A stretch of 64,000 nt of DNA from Synechococcus sp. CC9616. Its GTDB lineage: Bacteria; Cyanobacteriota; Cyanobacteriia; PCC-6307; Cyanobiaceae. The notes below the pieces were generated by a model that saw nothing but the letters and a program-made list of their open reading frames with translations, had not been told where the DNA came from and searched no databases. The stretch spans positions 2,145,466 to 2,209,465 of the forward strand of contig NZ_KI911558.1 in the NCBI RefSeq assembly GCF_000515235.1, in the 5' to 3' direction. Below are positions 1 through 9,283 of this stretch, one piece after another (position 1 is the first letter of the stretch; every line of letters begins with the position of its first letter). The position numbers and the translations under genes were made by a program.

Positions 1-2
1 CT

Positions 3-125
3 ATAAAAGATAGTGACCTCATTGTTGTAATGCATGACGGTCAGCTAGTGGAGAAAGGAACGCATCCCCAGCTAATTTCAAATTGTCAAAGGTATGCTGC
101 ATTGTACGAACAGCAAGGCGAATAA
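3..125 (+). CDS. ABC transporter ATP-binding protein, C-terminal end only (partial at left edge)
   Basis: Only the last 40 codons are inside the window. They read IKDSDLIVVMHDGQLVEKGT and then HPQLI, the stretch that follows the H-loop in exporter-type ABC ATPases, and end YAALYEQQGE-stop. That C-terminal style is typical of half-transporters in which the ATPase is fused behind a membrane domain, such as type I secretion and peptide/lipid exporters. The substrate cannot be read from this fragment. An RTX-like protein lies 1.3 kb away on the other strand, so a role in its export is an inference from proximity only. Confidence 0.85.
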   Translation: MKDSDLIVVMHDGQLVEKGTHPQLISNCQRYAALYEQQGE

Positions 126-1078
126 GTAAGATTTGTTTTAAGCGCTATAATCTCGTTAGATAATATTTTAAAATTTTAAGCATATTTATCTTATAATGGC
201 TTGTAAAGACTTAATTAAAAGATTTATTGCACAAAGATTTAATTGCTTATTTCGTTGATATTTGAAATATTGACAACTGGTTGTAAAATATAAGCTTTGT
301 ATTTATTATGCTGCAGATCTACTATTGTGTCTAAGCGAATTGGATTCCTCATTGATAATGCTTTAGTTCTTCATTGTGGACAAGTTTCTACTATAGATAA
401 TATTTTTATAATTAATTGTAGGAACCCACTATTCTCGTAGAGGCTTCAGCTGTTTTAGAAGCTGCTTATATACTACTAATTGGTTTGACATTAAGCAGTG
501 TATAGATATTACCATTACACTTATCAAAGCTTTAAAAGTCCATCACTCTAGTTGCCCATTAAGCACAGCCTTCATATAAAGATTTTAGTGGGGCCTGTAG
601 ACTGTCGACTAACTTGTCTGCTGAGCTACTTTATTTTGAAGCACTAAACTCTGGTAATCTCAGCACAAACTGGGGTTGCAGATCAATACAAAATCTTTAT
701 TTTCTAAAATACGACAGTATTAGCTATTTTATTTGTAAACTAATATCTAAGAAAAATGCACACTGTAAACGAAATCTGGCTTCAACTTTCGTACTTGAGT
801 CAGCTCTGGTGATTTTATCACTTCTTAAGTTTTTGCGGCTTCGCCGTATTACTTAATTTAATTGGTACCACTTAACAGATAACTAATTAATCTAGCTGGA
901 AAATTATTAATGAGACCCTTTCGTTTATACCTTCTCTATGGAATAAATTTAGATTAATATATAGAAAATAAGTGATGCATTTTGTTGAAAGGATCTAGTC
1001 ATATATTTATCGTAAAAGGCTCTCGAATGAGGAGCTGGAAATGCTTGTTGAAGCAAATAATATCAGAAACTTAAATTG
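126..1078. other. AT-rich gene-poor stretch with possible decayed coding remnant
   Basis: About 950 bases of strongly AT-rich sequence with no convincing complete gene. The only protein-like stretch is at about 975-1079 on the plus strand: an ATG start (MHFVERI), an in-frame TAG at 996-998, then YRKRLSNEELEMLVEANN and a stop. The part after the TAG has the look of real protein, so a decayed short gene is possible. The open frame at 614-856 begins at a TTG and has no recognisable features. No clear terminator was seen after the ABC transporter stop at 125. Confidence 0.4.
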
Positions 1079-1385
1079 AAATTCCCCGAGAATGCGGCTA
1101 AAAGTCTAATGGTTCAAGCAGAATTGGATGGCGGGTAAATTTGGGCATCAAATTTGTCGCTCCATCTTAAACGAAGAGGTAAGCAGCAGATCCACTCTTG
1201 GTTTTGAAGTCATCGGCTTCACCAGTAACAGTCGGTGAATCTATGGTAGGTATGCCCTCTGCTAGAAATGAGTTATCACTAGCGGATTGCATGAACCCAT
1301 TGCTACTCAACGAAATGCATACTTGGATCCGGCATAACGCCGCTAGCTGGTTTGGCATTATGTAACAGGTAATTGTTGCCAGCTG
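1079..1385 (-). pseudogene. Degenerate copy of the C-terminal domain of the neighbouring RTX-like protein
   Basis: This block aligns base by base with the 3' end of the intact gene (about 1465-1770), offset by roughly 390 bases. The readable part, SLSSNGFMQSASDNS then FKTKSGSAAYLFV, mirrors SLSSNGFLQSAGDNS and FKTKSGSAAYLFV in the intact protein. A CAA codon has become TAA directly after AAYLFV, the following region has diverged, and no start or repeat region is present. It lies just past the terminator of the intact gene on the same strand. It is either the tail of a lost tandem paralogue or a duplicated 3' cassette. Confidence 0.85.
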
Positions 1386-1400
1386 AATATTTTATTGCAT

Positions 1401-1424
1401 AAAAAAGCCCCTCAAAAGAGGGGC
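1401..1424 (-). terminator. Rho-independent terminator of the RTX-like gene
   Basis: A perfect 7-bp stem, GCCCCTC with GAGGGGC, closes a 4-base AAAA loop at 1407-1424. On the minus strand it is followed by six T residues (1406-1401). It begins 26 bases past the stop codon of the minus-strand RTX-like gene. Confidence 0.9.
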
Positions 1425-1449
1425 AGGAAAATGAGTGACTAATCGAAAT

Positions 1450-2856
1450 TTAGAGGAATTCCATTTTGAAGTCACCTGATGCTGCAGCTGAAAGTCCAAT
1501 AGTTCCAGCAGAGTTAGTTGTTGGGTCAAATTTGACAACCAAATCGGTCGCTCCACCTTGAACGAAGAGGTAAGCAGCAGATCCACTCTTGGTTTTGAAG
1601 ACACCAGCTTCGCCAGTAACAGTCAAACTGTCCATCGCAGAAAGACGTTCTGCTACAGATGAGTTGTCACCAGCGGATTGCAGGAATCCGTTACTACTCA
1701 ACGAAACGTCACCCTTGGATGCAGCATTCGTGCCGCTAGCTGGTTCGACATGGAGTAGTTGGTAGACGTCGCCTGCGGACTTATCAAAGTTGACGACATC
1801 CATTGCTCCAGTTGTCGAGTCGGCAACTGAGCTCCAACCAATAATTCCAGCGAAACCTGCGGTTCCATCTGCCAGACCACCCTGGTTAGATGCACTGAAA
1901 GTGATGCTGTCTGCTCCAGCTTGACCGTAGATGGAACCAAATCCTCCACCTGCAGAGAATGCAGCATCTCCAGCAGTCTTATCAGCAACGTTGTAACTGA
2001 GAAGAATGGAGTCGCCGCCACCTCCAGCTAGAACCTGAGCGCCTGAACCGGCGCTGCCGAATTCAGCGAATTCAATAGTGTCAGCACCTGCTCCTCCACC
2101 AATTGTAAGACCAACAGCTTCAGCGAAAGTTGCGCTCTCAAAGTCAAGAGAGTCAGCGCCACCACCACCGAGAATGAAAGCTGTATCAGAAATGTCGCCA
2201 TCAACGATCAGCTTATCGTCTCCATCTGCAAGCTTGACTTGTCCAGAATCGAAAACACCAGCCGCAGCTGTAATGGTGAGGGTGTCATTTCCTCCCCCAG
2301 CGATAATTGAAAAATCAGTACCAGCTTTCAGATTGAGTGAAAGACTGTCAGCTCCGCCGCCACCAGCAATTGTGCCACTACCAATTTCTGAAGCGGAAAG
2401 AATCAATGTGTCCTTTCCAGCACCCATAAGAATGGCAGCACCTGATGCTGACACATCGGAATTGCCGGAGAAGTCGTCAGCACCAGCGCCAAAAGCAGCT
2501 GTACCAACATTCAGGTCAAGAGCACCTTTGTTTGTTACGACATCACTGCCGTTTCCAAAACTGATGTTGGAAATTGTGTTGGTTCCCGACAAAGTGAGAG
2601 TGTCACCTCCAGCACCTCCCTTGAGGGTTTCGCCAGAGAATGTGACTGAGCTGAGAGAAATGAGGTCAGCCCCTCCGCCCATCGTGAAAGAGACGTTTTT
2701 GGCTGAAGAAGCACCGTCGAGAATTTCGACTGTGTCCTTTCCAGCACCGGCTAGGAGGGTTGCCCCACTGACTGCGCCGGATCGATAGGAGAAAAGATCG
2801 CCTGAAGCACCGCCTTCAGTCAAAAGACCGGGCGAGACGATTACGTAGTTAGCCAT
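1450..2856 (-). CDS. RTX-like glycine-rich calcium-binding repeat protein, probable secreted surface protein
   Basis: A 468-residue protein with no cysteine. About ten degenerate nonapeptide-like blocks occupy residues 33-320, for example AGAGKDTVEI (36-45), KGGAGGDTLTL (79-89), AGGGNDTLTI (186-195), GGGGADSLDF (230-239) and GGAGADTIEF (254-263). They resemble RTX beta-roll repeats, which bind calcium, but lack the strict GGxGxDxxx spacing. The C-terminal 110 residues (SAAYLFVQGGATDLVVKF near 427-443) look like the tail seen on cyanobacterial type-I-secreted repeat proteins. There is no Sec signal peptide, which fits ABC export. The ATG has no strong Shine-Dalgarno. A glycosyltransferase lies 62 bases upstream on the same strand. 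A surface layer or adhesion role is inference. Confidence 0.75.
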   Translation of the reverse strand: MANYVIVSPGLLTEGGASGDLFSYRSGAVSGATLLAGAGKDTVEILDGASSAKNVSFTMGGGADLISLSSVTFSGETLKGGAGGDTLTLSGTNTISNISFGNGSDVVTNKGALDLNVGTAAFGAGADDFSGNSDVSASGAAILMGAGKDTLILSASEIGSGTIAGGGGADSLSLNLKAGTDFSIIAGGGNDTLTITAAAGVFDSGQVKLADGDDKLIVDGDISDTAFILGGGGADSLDFESATFAEAVGLTIGGGAGADTIEFAEFGSAGSGAQVLAGGGGDSILLSYNVADKTAGDAAFSAGGGFGSIYGQAGADSITFSASNQGGLADGTAGFAGIIGWSSVADSTTGAMDVVNFDKSAGDVYQLLHVEPASGTNAASKGDVSLSSNGFLQSAGDNSSVAERLSAMDSLTVTGEAGVFKTKSGSAAYLFVQGGATDLVVKFDPTTNSAGTIGLSAAASGDFKMEFL

Positions 2857-2918
2857 GACTGTAGAGGGTGGTCAGGTTTGAGACACCAGCGGTAATATAC
2901 GAGCATCAAGCGCTTTGG

Positions 2919-4121
2919 TCAATCGGATGTGGCCAGATCCAAACCAGCCACACTGCTCCAAGCATTCAAGCAATTGATAGAGCTGAGTCTCTTAAGTCCC
3001 ATGCGGGTAATTTCTGTAGTTTTTTTGTTCGAATTAAGAGCCATTTTTATTGCTTCAGCAAGCAGGTTGACGTCTCTGTGGTCTGTAAGAATCAGTCCAT
3101 CGACTTGTTGATTGCAAAATTCTCTGACGGGAGGAACATTGCTTGCAACAATATTTCTACAGCAATGAAGTGCTTCCACAAAACTCCAACTAGCAACATA
3201 TGGGTGGGTTAGATAAACATGGCAAGAAGAATTTTGAAGCCAATTTATATATGATTTTTCACTTAACCTGCCTATCCACTTCACTTTATGGTCTAATCTC
3301 CTCGATTTTAGATATGAGATTGCCCATTGTTTCCAGGATCCTTCTTTAGGCTTAACACCTCCGTAATTCATTTCATCTTCACCAGCTATTTGTATCTCTA
3401 TTTGTAAGTCCTTTAGTTTCGGTATGCAGCGTATAAATTGTGAAAATCCTCTCATTGGCTCCATGCCCCTAGTTCCATACGTTAGAAATTTTTTTAAAGG
3501 ATGACTAGGTTGATTTTGGGATATTTTCATATTATATTTATTTGTGTCAATTCCATCAAATATAACTTGACATTTGGTTTGCAGAATTTCTGGAAGTTGT
3601 GATTTTTGCCAAATAGTAGGGCTTACGATTTTGTCAGCTGATATTAATTCAAGCGAAATTAGGGAATTTCTTAACCAATGTTTTTGGACAGATTCTGGAG
3701 TCAAACTTAATTCTGTATTTTTAGGATCGTATGTATAAACGCTTGATATTGGATTAAACCACCATTCTAAATAACTAATTGTGAGTGAATGCGGCCAAAA
3801 CAGTTTGGCGTAACTTCCGCAACCCCAACCTGAATGACTAATAATTATGTCTGGTGCCCATGATTGTCTTTTAAGTTCTTCAAAAGCAGATTTATATTGC
3901 TCAGCCAAGCGTAATGCACGTTGAGGTGCATTGAGATTTAGATTTTTCAGAAAATCGCCACCCGATTTCCCCTTTAGGCATAAACGTTTGACTCCTTTAA
4001 CAGTTCTGCCATAGTGTGTTTGGCACAAGAAAATAACATCATTTGATTTCGATGCAAAGAAATGAGATATATGCTTAAATTGGCCTGGAAAATTTGGATG
4101 TAAAAATAATATATTCGCCAT
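2919..4121 (-). CDS. Glycosyltransferase, GT4-like
   Basis: A 400-residue protein opening MANILFLHPNFPGQFKHISH, the N-terminus of the group-4 glycosyltransferases that start with 'ILFLHxNFPGQF'. A second half with GTRGMEPMRGF (about 217-227) and YLTHPYVASWSFVEAL (about 307-322) matches the donor-sugar domain of the GT-B fold. It probably transfers a hexose from a nucleotide sugar to a surface polymer or protein; neither sugar nor acceptor can be read. It lies upstream of the RTX-like gene on the same strand and is divergent from the TPR gene at 4174, leaving about 52 bases for two promoters. The gene is AT-rich. Confidence 0.8.
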   Translation of the reverse strand: MANILFLHPNFPGQFKHISHFFASKSNDVIFLCQTHYGRTVKGVKRLCLKGKSGGDFLKNLNLNAPQRALRLAEQYKSAFEELKRQSWAPDIIISHSGWGCGSYAKLFWPHSLTISYLEWWFNPISSVYTYDPKNTELSLTPESVQKHWLRNSLISLELISADKIVSPTIWQKSQLPEILQTKCQVIFDGIDTNKYNMKISQNQPSHPLKKFLTYGTRGMEPMRGFSQFIRCIPKLKDLQIEIQIAGEDEMNYGGVKPKEGSWKQWAISYLKSRRLDHKVKWIGRLSEKSYINWLQNSSCHVYLTHPYVASWSFVEALHCCRNIVASNVPPVREFCNQQVDGLILTDHRDVNLLAEAIKMALNSNKKTTEITRMGLKRLSSINCLNAWSSVAGLDLATSD

Positions 4122-4173
4122 CTAACCGCATTAATTGTTCTACAGTATCGTACCTCAAGAGTTTTTAAAAGCA

Positions 4174-5925
4174 ATGGGATTGCCACTGGCCCTCAAAGCA
4201 CATGAGCAAGGAGATCTCAAAAAAGCTGAAACCCACTATAAACGTGCAATGGATCAGGATTCAAGTAATCCTGTTATTTATCAAAATTATGGATCTTTGC
4301 TGAAAAGTCAGGGTAGAAATGACGAATCGATAAAAATTTATCAGGCTGGACTAAGTCTCTACCCTGAAAATATTGGAATAAATCATAATTACGCTAATTT
4401 GCTTCGAAAAATCAAGCCTGCTTCGGCATTAGAAAAATACATTTTTTTGCTTCAGTTACATTTAGAATCAGGCAATCAACTTAATAATGACAATGTCTGT
4501 TCGGTTTTGTCAGATATTGTTAGCTTGCAAAGAGAGCTTGGCCTTTACCAGTGGTCGCTTTTAGTTAATTCCAATGCTCTGCTTATTAGCAATGAAAACG
4601 CTTCGCTGGTTGTTAATCTTATGCTTTTACTTGATGATTGTAATTTATCTGAGTCTTATAATGAACTTGTAGATTCGCTGCAGTCTCAATTAAAGGATTT
4701 TGTGAACTCCGTGCCACCGTATAAGCGTATCCAAATTCTTTTTGGCCTGGCAACTCACGAAATACAAAGGTTTAATCCGAGTAATGCAAATAATTTTTAC
4801 CAGGAAGCTTTTATATGCGCACAAGAGTTAATGGATATTGATTCTGATCAATCTGATGATGCTCGTCACTTAATTACTATCAATGGTTGGAACATAGGTT
4901 GCAACTTGCTAAAAATGCAAGATTTTGAGAAAGGTTGGAAATTATTTGAGCATGGACTGCAAACTCCATGTAATGGCCCTCAGCGTTGGCAACGTTCTTT
5001 AGCTAAACCTTTTTCTTCGGACGAATTAACCTTGTGGAGAGGAGAATCTTTGATCGGAAAAACGATATTGCTTCTTGATGAGCAAGCTATTGGGGATGTA
5101 ATGATGTTTGCTTCGCTACTTTCCACATTAGTACAAGAGTCCAAAACTGTTTCATTATTCCTATCTGATCGTTTAATACCCATTTACAATAGACACTTCT
5201 CTTCACAAATTAAGAGTAATAAAGTTTCTATATTTTCTAGAAAAGATTTTGAATTGGGCCGTTTAGAATCAGGCCAATTTGACTATCAATGCCCAATAGG
5301 TTCTATATGTCAATATCGGTTTACTTCAATTGATTCTTATGCACCATCAGTTCCATGTTTAACGGCCGATCCAATTGCTCGAGAAAAATTGCGATCAAGC
5401 TATATTAAAAATGCAGAAGGTAAACGATTAGTAGGTCTCAGTTGGCGCGGTGGTGGAAAATCAGATCGCATGAAACAAAAGTCAATCGATGAAGAGGATT
5501 TTTTTACGTTTTTGCAGAGCATAAAAAATGTTCGTTTTATTAGTCTTCAGTACGGGAACTGCGAAAAGTTAGTTAATTCATGGAATTCTCGTGGAATTGA
5601 TATAATTTATGATCCATCTGTTAATGCATTGAAAGATATGGATTGTTGGTTAAGTCAGGTGTCATGTTGTGATGCTGTCTTGAGTGTTGCTAATACAACT
5701 ATTCATGGTGCCGGCGGTTTGAATCTTCCAACATTATGTTTATTGAGCCGTTTTGATGATTGGCGTTGGTTTGCCGATCCATCAATTATGAGAAGTTATT
5801 GGTATCCTTCTGTTGGTATAGCTAGAGAATCTAAGACCTTAGGCTGGCAAACCGCATTTCAGCAAGCAAAACAATGGCTTGAAGATGGATGTCCCACGAC
5901 ATATGGTCCAAATCATAGCCAATAG
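4174..5925 (+). CDS. TPR protein fused to a glycosyltransferase-like C-terminal domain
   Basis: The chosen ATG gives a 583-residue protein starting MGLPLALKAHEQGDL; an in-frame TTG at 4135 would add 13 residues. The N-terminal ~95 residues hold TPR units (AETHYKRAMDQDSSNPVIYQ). The C-terminal half contains VGLSWRGGGKSDRMK and later CDAVLSVANTTIHGAGGLN, followed by LPTLCLL, the arrangement found in GT9/GT41-like domains of TPR glycosyltransferases. The known family role is glycan or protein O-glycosylation; the acceptor is unknown here. It appears to start a plus-strand operon with the TPR gene at 5967 and the glycosyltransferase at 7043. Confidence 0.7.
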   Translation: MGLPLALKAHEQGDLKKAETHYKRAMDQDSSNPVIYQNYGSLLKSQGRNDESIKIYQAGLSLYPENIGINHNYANLLRKIKPASALEKYIFLLQLHLESGNQLNNDNVCSVLSDIVSLQRELGLYQWSLLVNSNALLISNENASLVVNLMLLLDDCNLSESYNELVDSLQSQLKDFVNSVPPYKRIQILFGLATHEIQRFNPSNANNFYQEAFICAQELMDIDSDQSDDARHLITINGWNIGCNLLKMQDFEKGWKLFEHGLQTPCNGPQRWQRSLAKPFSSDELTLWRGESLIGKTILLLDEQAIGDVMMFASLLSTLVQESKTVSLFLSDRLIPIYNRHFSSQIKSNKVSIFSRKDFELGRLESGQFDYQCPIGSICQYRFTSIDSYAPSVPCLTADPIAREKLRSSYIKNAEGKRLVGLSWRGGGKSDRMKQKSIDEEDFFTFLQSIKNVRFISLQYGNCEKLVNSWNSRGIDIIYDPSVNALKDMDCWLSQVSCCDAVLSVANTTIHGAGGLNLPTLCLLSRFDDWRWFADPSIMRSYWYPSVGIARESKTLGWQTAFQQAKQWLEDGCPTTYGPNHSQ

Positions 5926-5966
5926 GTTTAAAATGATGATATGATACATTTAGTTTATTTTTAAAA

Positions 5967-7046
5967 ATGTACGATTCTTTTCTGGACAAGTTTAAAAAAG
6001 GTTATTATAGTGAAGTAATTAGACTTGCCGATGAAAATAATATTCAACCAGGTAATGATCCGAGAACTTCTAACATAGTTGCAGCTTCTCATTTTTCTAT
6101 TGGCCAGTTTACAGAGGCATTAGAAATATTAGGTGAGTTAGAATCAAGTCTTGGTGATGATGAAGGTTATCTTGGTTTATATGGTGCTGCCTTGAGGAGA
6201 GTTGGCAATTATAAATCTTCTGAAAATATTTTTGAGCGTGCTCTTTCTATATCTCCTACAAGTCATTCGCTTAGAAATAATTACGCAAATTTGTTGATTG
6301 ATATGCACGAATTTTCAAAAGCTGAAGCAATTCTCTTAAAATTATTAAAAGAGAATCCTGAATACGAAGACGCCAAGGAGAATTCAAAGCGTCTCGATGC
6401 AGTTCGTTCGCTTTTTTCAAAAGCAAATAGTTCTAACGCTAATATTGCTAGTTCCGATTCTGTTTCTGATAATACATTGCCATCGCAAAAGGCTATACTT
6501 GATCCACTCATGAGAGCATTTTCACGCGATGAAGTTAAAAATCACGGGCGATTAGCGCCTCCTCCGGATTTAAAGAAAGCAGCATCATCTTCGGATTCTC
6601 GCGCAATTGGTTTGGAAAAGCTTAAATTAGCGCAGGTTGCTGTTAAAGAATCTAATTATGATTATGCACTTTCGCTATGTTCACAAACACATCAAGAAAT
6701 TGGTGTAGAATCACTGATTTATGATTGTGCTTCTGATGGTTACATCCCTAAAAATAAATTTTTAGAAGCAGAGATATGTATATTGCATTCTATAATTTTA
6801 GCTCAGCCAACCATGAAACATTATATTAATTTAGTTAGCCTTGCCTCTATGCGTGGTGACATTCAATTGGCAGAAGTATATCTTCAAAAGGCTATATGCT
6901 TAGATTCAACTCATAGTAGCTTAGGTAAATTAAAGGATTTTCTCCATAAACGAAAATCTGAGCTTAAATCTACCCCTTTTCAATTTGAGCTTCAATGGGC
7001 TTCTTCAAAATTGCAATTACATAAAGCTGAACTTAACGTCACATGA
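5967..7046 (+). CDS. TPR-repeat protein
   Basis: A 359-residue soluble protein. The N-terminal ~140 residues are TPR-like helices (LGLYGAALRRVGNYKSSENI, FERALSISPTSHSL). A low-complexity Ser/Asn/Asp linker follows around 150-215, then a second set of TPR-like helices (SLASMRGDIQLAEVYLQKAI). No enzyme domain is visible, so it is probably a scaffold or partner of the flanking glycosyltransferases. It starts 41 bases after the TPR-glycosyltransferase gene, and its stop overlaps the next ATG by four bases (ATGA), so it is cotranscribed and probably translationally coupled. Confidence 0.7.
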   Translation: MYDSFLDKFKKGYYSEVIRLADENNIQPGNDPRTSNIVAASHFSIGQFTEALEILGELESSLGDDEGYLGLYGAALRRVGNYKSSENIFERALSISPTSHSLRNNYANLLIDMHEFSKAEAILLKLLKENPEYEDAKENSKRLDAVRSLFSKANSSNANIASSDSVSDNTLPSQKAILDPLMRAFSRDEVKNHGRLAPPPDLKKAASSSDSRAIGLEKLKLAQVAVKESNYDYALSLCSQTHQEIGVESLIYDCASDGYIPKNKFLEAEICILHSIILAQPTMKHYINLVSLASMRGDIQLAEVYLQKAICLDSTHSSLGKLKDFLHKRKSELKSTPFQFELQWASSKLQLHKAELNVT

Positions 7047-7822
7047 TTCGGAATAATCAAGGTATCCTTTATATAGCTACTGGTCCAAAATGTAAGGAAG
7101 AAGCTATTTACAACATGTCACGTTCGCGTCAATTTTTAGGCTCTCGTGTATCTTGTTTAGTCACTGATGTACCTACCGATATTGACTACAAATATTTTGA
7201 TTATGTTTATAAGCATAAAAATCCTTGTTATGGTTATCGAGATAAAATTTTGCCTTTGCTCAATCTGCCTTTTAAGTTTACTTTATTTCTAGATTCTGAC
7301 GCTTTTCTCATTCAGCCAGTTGATAACATATTTGATTTAGGAATTTATGCTGACTTTGCAGCTGTTCATGCTCCAGTTCGCCATCCACCTGGGTTTCACT
7401 CTGAATTTGTACCATCTTCTTTTCCCGAATATAATTCCGGTGTGATGTTTTTTAAGAGGAGCAAAGTTCAGAAGAAACTTGTGAAGCTTTGGTTGAGCTA
7501 TTATGACTTTCTGTTTGATAATTATGCACAATCCTGGGATCAAGCATCTCTTCGTATTGCTCTTTGGGAAATGATGCTTTCTCGTAAATCTTTTCGTTTG
7601 TTGTCGCTTCCATCTGAATTTAATTTACGCACCTCTAAGCCATGGATAGCAGGAAGAGGCCAACCTGTCTCTGTTATCCATGGTCGATTTGATGCCTCAG
7701 AAGTGAATGAATTTATTAAATATTTAAATTCGGATTTTGACAGATTCCGCACTTCATTTGGTTGGTTAAATGCTTATCCAAATTCCTCTATAAGGGCTAA
7801 ATTTGATCGTATGAATTTTTAA
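7043..7822 (+). CDS. Glycosyltransferase with DxD motif (GT-A, GT8-like)
   Basis: A 259-residue protein. The motif FTLFLDSDAFLIQP places a DxD (D84, D86) after a hydrophobic strand, as in metal-dependent GT-A enzymes, and YNSGVMFFKRS (about 133-143) is the acceptor-side motif common in GT8-like and nucleotide-diphospho-sugar transferases. It starts in a 4-bp overlap with the TPR gene. Its last 26 bases overlap the convergent sulfatase gene, so transcription from the two sides may interfere. Donor and acceptor are not evident. Confidence 0.7.
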   Translation: MIRNNQGILYIATGPKCKEEAIYNMSRSRQFLGSRVSCLVTDVPTDIDYKYFDYVYKHKNPCYGYRDKILPLLNLPFKFTLFLDSDAFLIQPVDNIFDLGIYADFAAVHAPVRHPPGFHSEFVPSSFPEYNSGVMFFKRSKVQKKLVKLWLSYYDFLFDNYAQSWDQASLRIALWEMMLSRKSFRLLSLPSEFNLRTSKPWIAGRGQPVSVIHGRFDASEVNEFIKYLNSDFDRFRTSFGWLNAYPNSSIRAKFDRMNF

Positions 7823-9221
7823 GTAAATCTCTCCATATCCATTCAGGTCGTGCTCTTTTCAAATCTTCTTTTTTCGCTTTTTCTTGAATTATATGCCATT
7901 TTTTGTTATTTTGAAATTTTTGAGATTTAGCGATATTAATTTCTTCGTTTGGATCTTTTTTTATGTTTGTTGCCCAAAGTATATTTCCATGCGAATTAGT
8001 GCAAATTTTTCGGTTTCCATGTATATAAAGTCTTTCTTTGTTATATTCTACAACTACATTTTGTCGCTTTCTGCAATATACCCTAAGACTCTTGCTCGGA
8101 TTATTCTTTTGGAGTCCTAATATTATGCTTTTAAAGGCTCCCGTGAGGTTAATTGGTTTCTTTATTTGTATGCTTCTCTTATTTGAGTTGGCCTGTTTTA
8201 ATATAAACGGTACTCGGATTGAGCTCTCAAGAAAAGTACCTTTGTAAAGCATATTTCCATCTCCAAGCATTTCGCCATGGTCTGACATCACTAGAATTGT
8301 CGTATTGTCCGAGTCAGGTCTTTTATTCAATGTATTAATTAGTTTGTTTATTTGTTCGTCTAGTAAACATAGGTGATCTGCGTAATCTTCTCTTAGTTCT
8401 TTAATATCTTGCTTTGTCAATAAGTCTTTCCATTTTTGTTCGCTTTCTTTAAGTTGGCATTCATGGTTAAGCGCATTGATCCATAGTCTTTTTTCTATTA
8501 CGGCCGGAAGATTATTACTTTTATTGATTCCTCGCCATGGATGTGGTGTGTCAAACGGTTCATGTGGTCCTACGAAGCTTACCCAGAGCAACCATGGACT
8601 TCTTTCTGGCAGCTTCTCAATTTTTTCAACTGCTTGATTAGCTAACCAAATGTCTGGGTAAAGATAGTTTGGTAATATTGTCTCGTTTCTTTTCCATGCA
8701 AGTGCTTTTTCAATCCCGCAATATCTTCTGTACAAATCTTTTCTTTGCATTTCAAGATATCCCTCCTCTTTCCAATGATCAGTTATTTTGCAATCTATAG
8801 TTCTAAGGGCTCTTGGCCCTGGAATTTCGAGGACATCGTCAAAACCTAGTTGATGTATGAGTCTTTTTGTAACTCTTATATCTCTTGGTTTGTTATGACT
8901 TGACCAATGAGTTTTGCCAACAATACTTGTATACCACCCATTTTTCTGTAGGTCTCGAATGATAGATGGCGCATCACTTGGAAGACTGACGTCCTCATTT
9001 TTAGTGATGCAAGTTTGGCTTGGCTCTAAACCAGTAATCCAACTAAATCTTGCTGGTACGCACTGGGGGCTATTTGTGTAACATCTCGTAAGTATAATTC
9101 CATTTTCTGCAATCTTTTCATATGTTGGCAGTTTAATAACAGGCTTTAGCGGATTGCCCCAGTCCCCTCTCCATTGGTCAAAGCTTATAATTAGCAAATT
9201 GTTTCCAGTTGGATTTCCCAC
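7797..9221 (-). CDS. Sulfatase (formylglycine-dependent, Cys type)
   Basis: A 474-residue protein. LLIISFDQWRGDWGNP carries the N-terminal metal-binding Asp, and SPQCVPARFSWITG supplies the C-x-P-x-R signature (Cys54 to Arg58), whose Cys is converted to formylglycine. GKTHW (102-106) and MSDHGEMLGD (312-321) supply further active-site Lys/His and Asp/His ligands. The family hydrolyses sulfate esters on glycans or small molecules. No signal peptide is evident, so the location is uncertain. It is convergent with the glycosyltransferase at 7043 and lies among sugar-transfer genes. No dedicated formylglycine-generating enzyme is visible in the window. Confidence 0.88.
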   Translation of the reverse strand: MGNPTGNNLLIISFDQWRGDWGNPLKPVIKLPTYEKIAENGIILTRCYTNSPQCVPARFSWITGLEPSQTCITKNEDVSLPSDAPSIIRDLQKNGWYTSIVGKTHWSSHNKPRDIRVTKRLIHQLGFDDVLEIPGPRALRTIDCKITDHWKEEGYLEMQRKDLYRRYCGIEKALAWKRNETILPNYLYPDIWLANQAVEKIEKLPERSPWLLWVSFVGPHEPFDTPHPWRGINKSNNLPAVIEKRLWINALNHECQLKESEQKWKDLLTKQDIKELREDYADHLCLLDEQINKLINTLNKRPDSDNTTILVMSDHGEMLGDGNMLYKGTFLESSIRVPFILKQANSNKRSIQIKKPINLTGAFKSIILGLQKNNPSKSLRVYCRKRQNVVVEYNKERLYIHGNRKICTNSHGNILWATNIKKDPNEEINIAKSQKFQNNKKWHIIQEKAKKEDLKRARPEWIWRDLLKNSYDQI

Positions 9222-9283
9222 CCCTAAGATTTGAATTATTTTAATCTATTGACTTTATCACCTCATTCTCTGGATTGCTTTCA

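Noticed and set aside
614-856. 80-codon frame in the AT-rich left spacer
   Set aside because: TTG start, no family features, and composition not distinguishable from random AT-rich sequence.
2078-2788. Long open frame on the plus strand opposite the RTX-like gene
   Set aside because: Its Pro/Ala/Ser-rich translation mirrors the Gly/Ala/Asp repeats on the minus strand, which carry the recognisable motifs, terminator and C-terminal copy.
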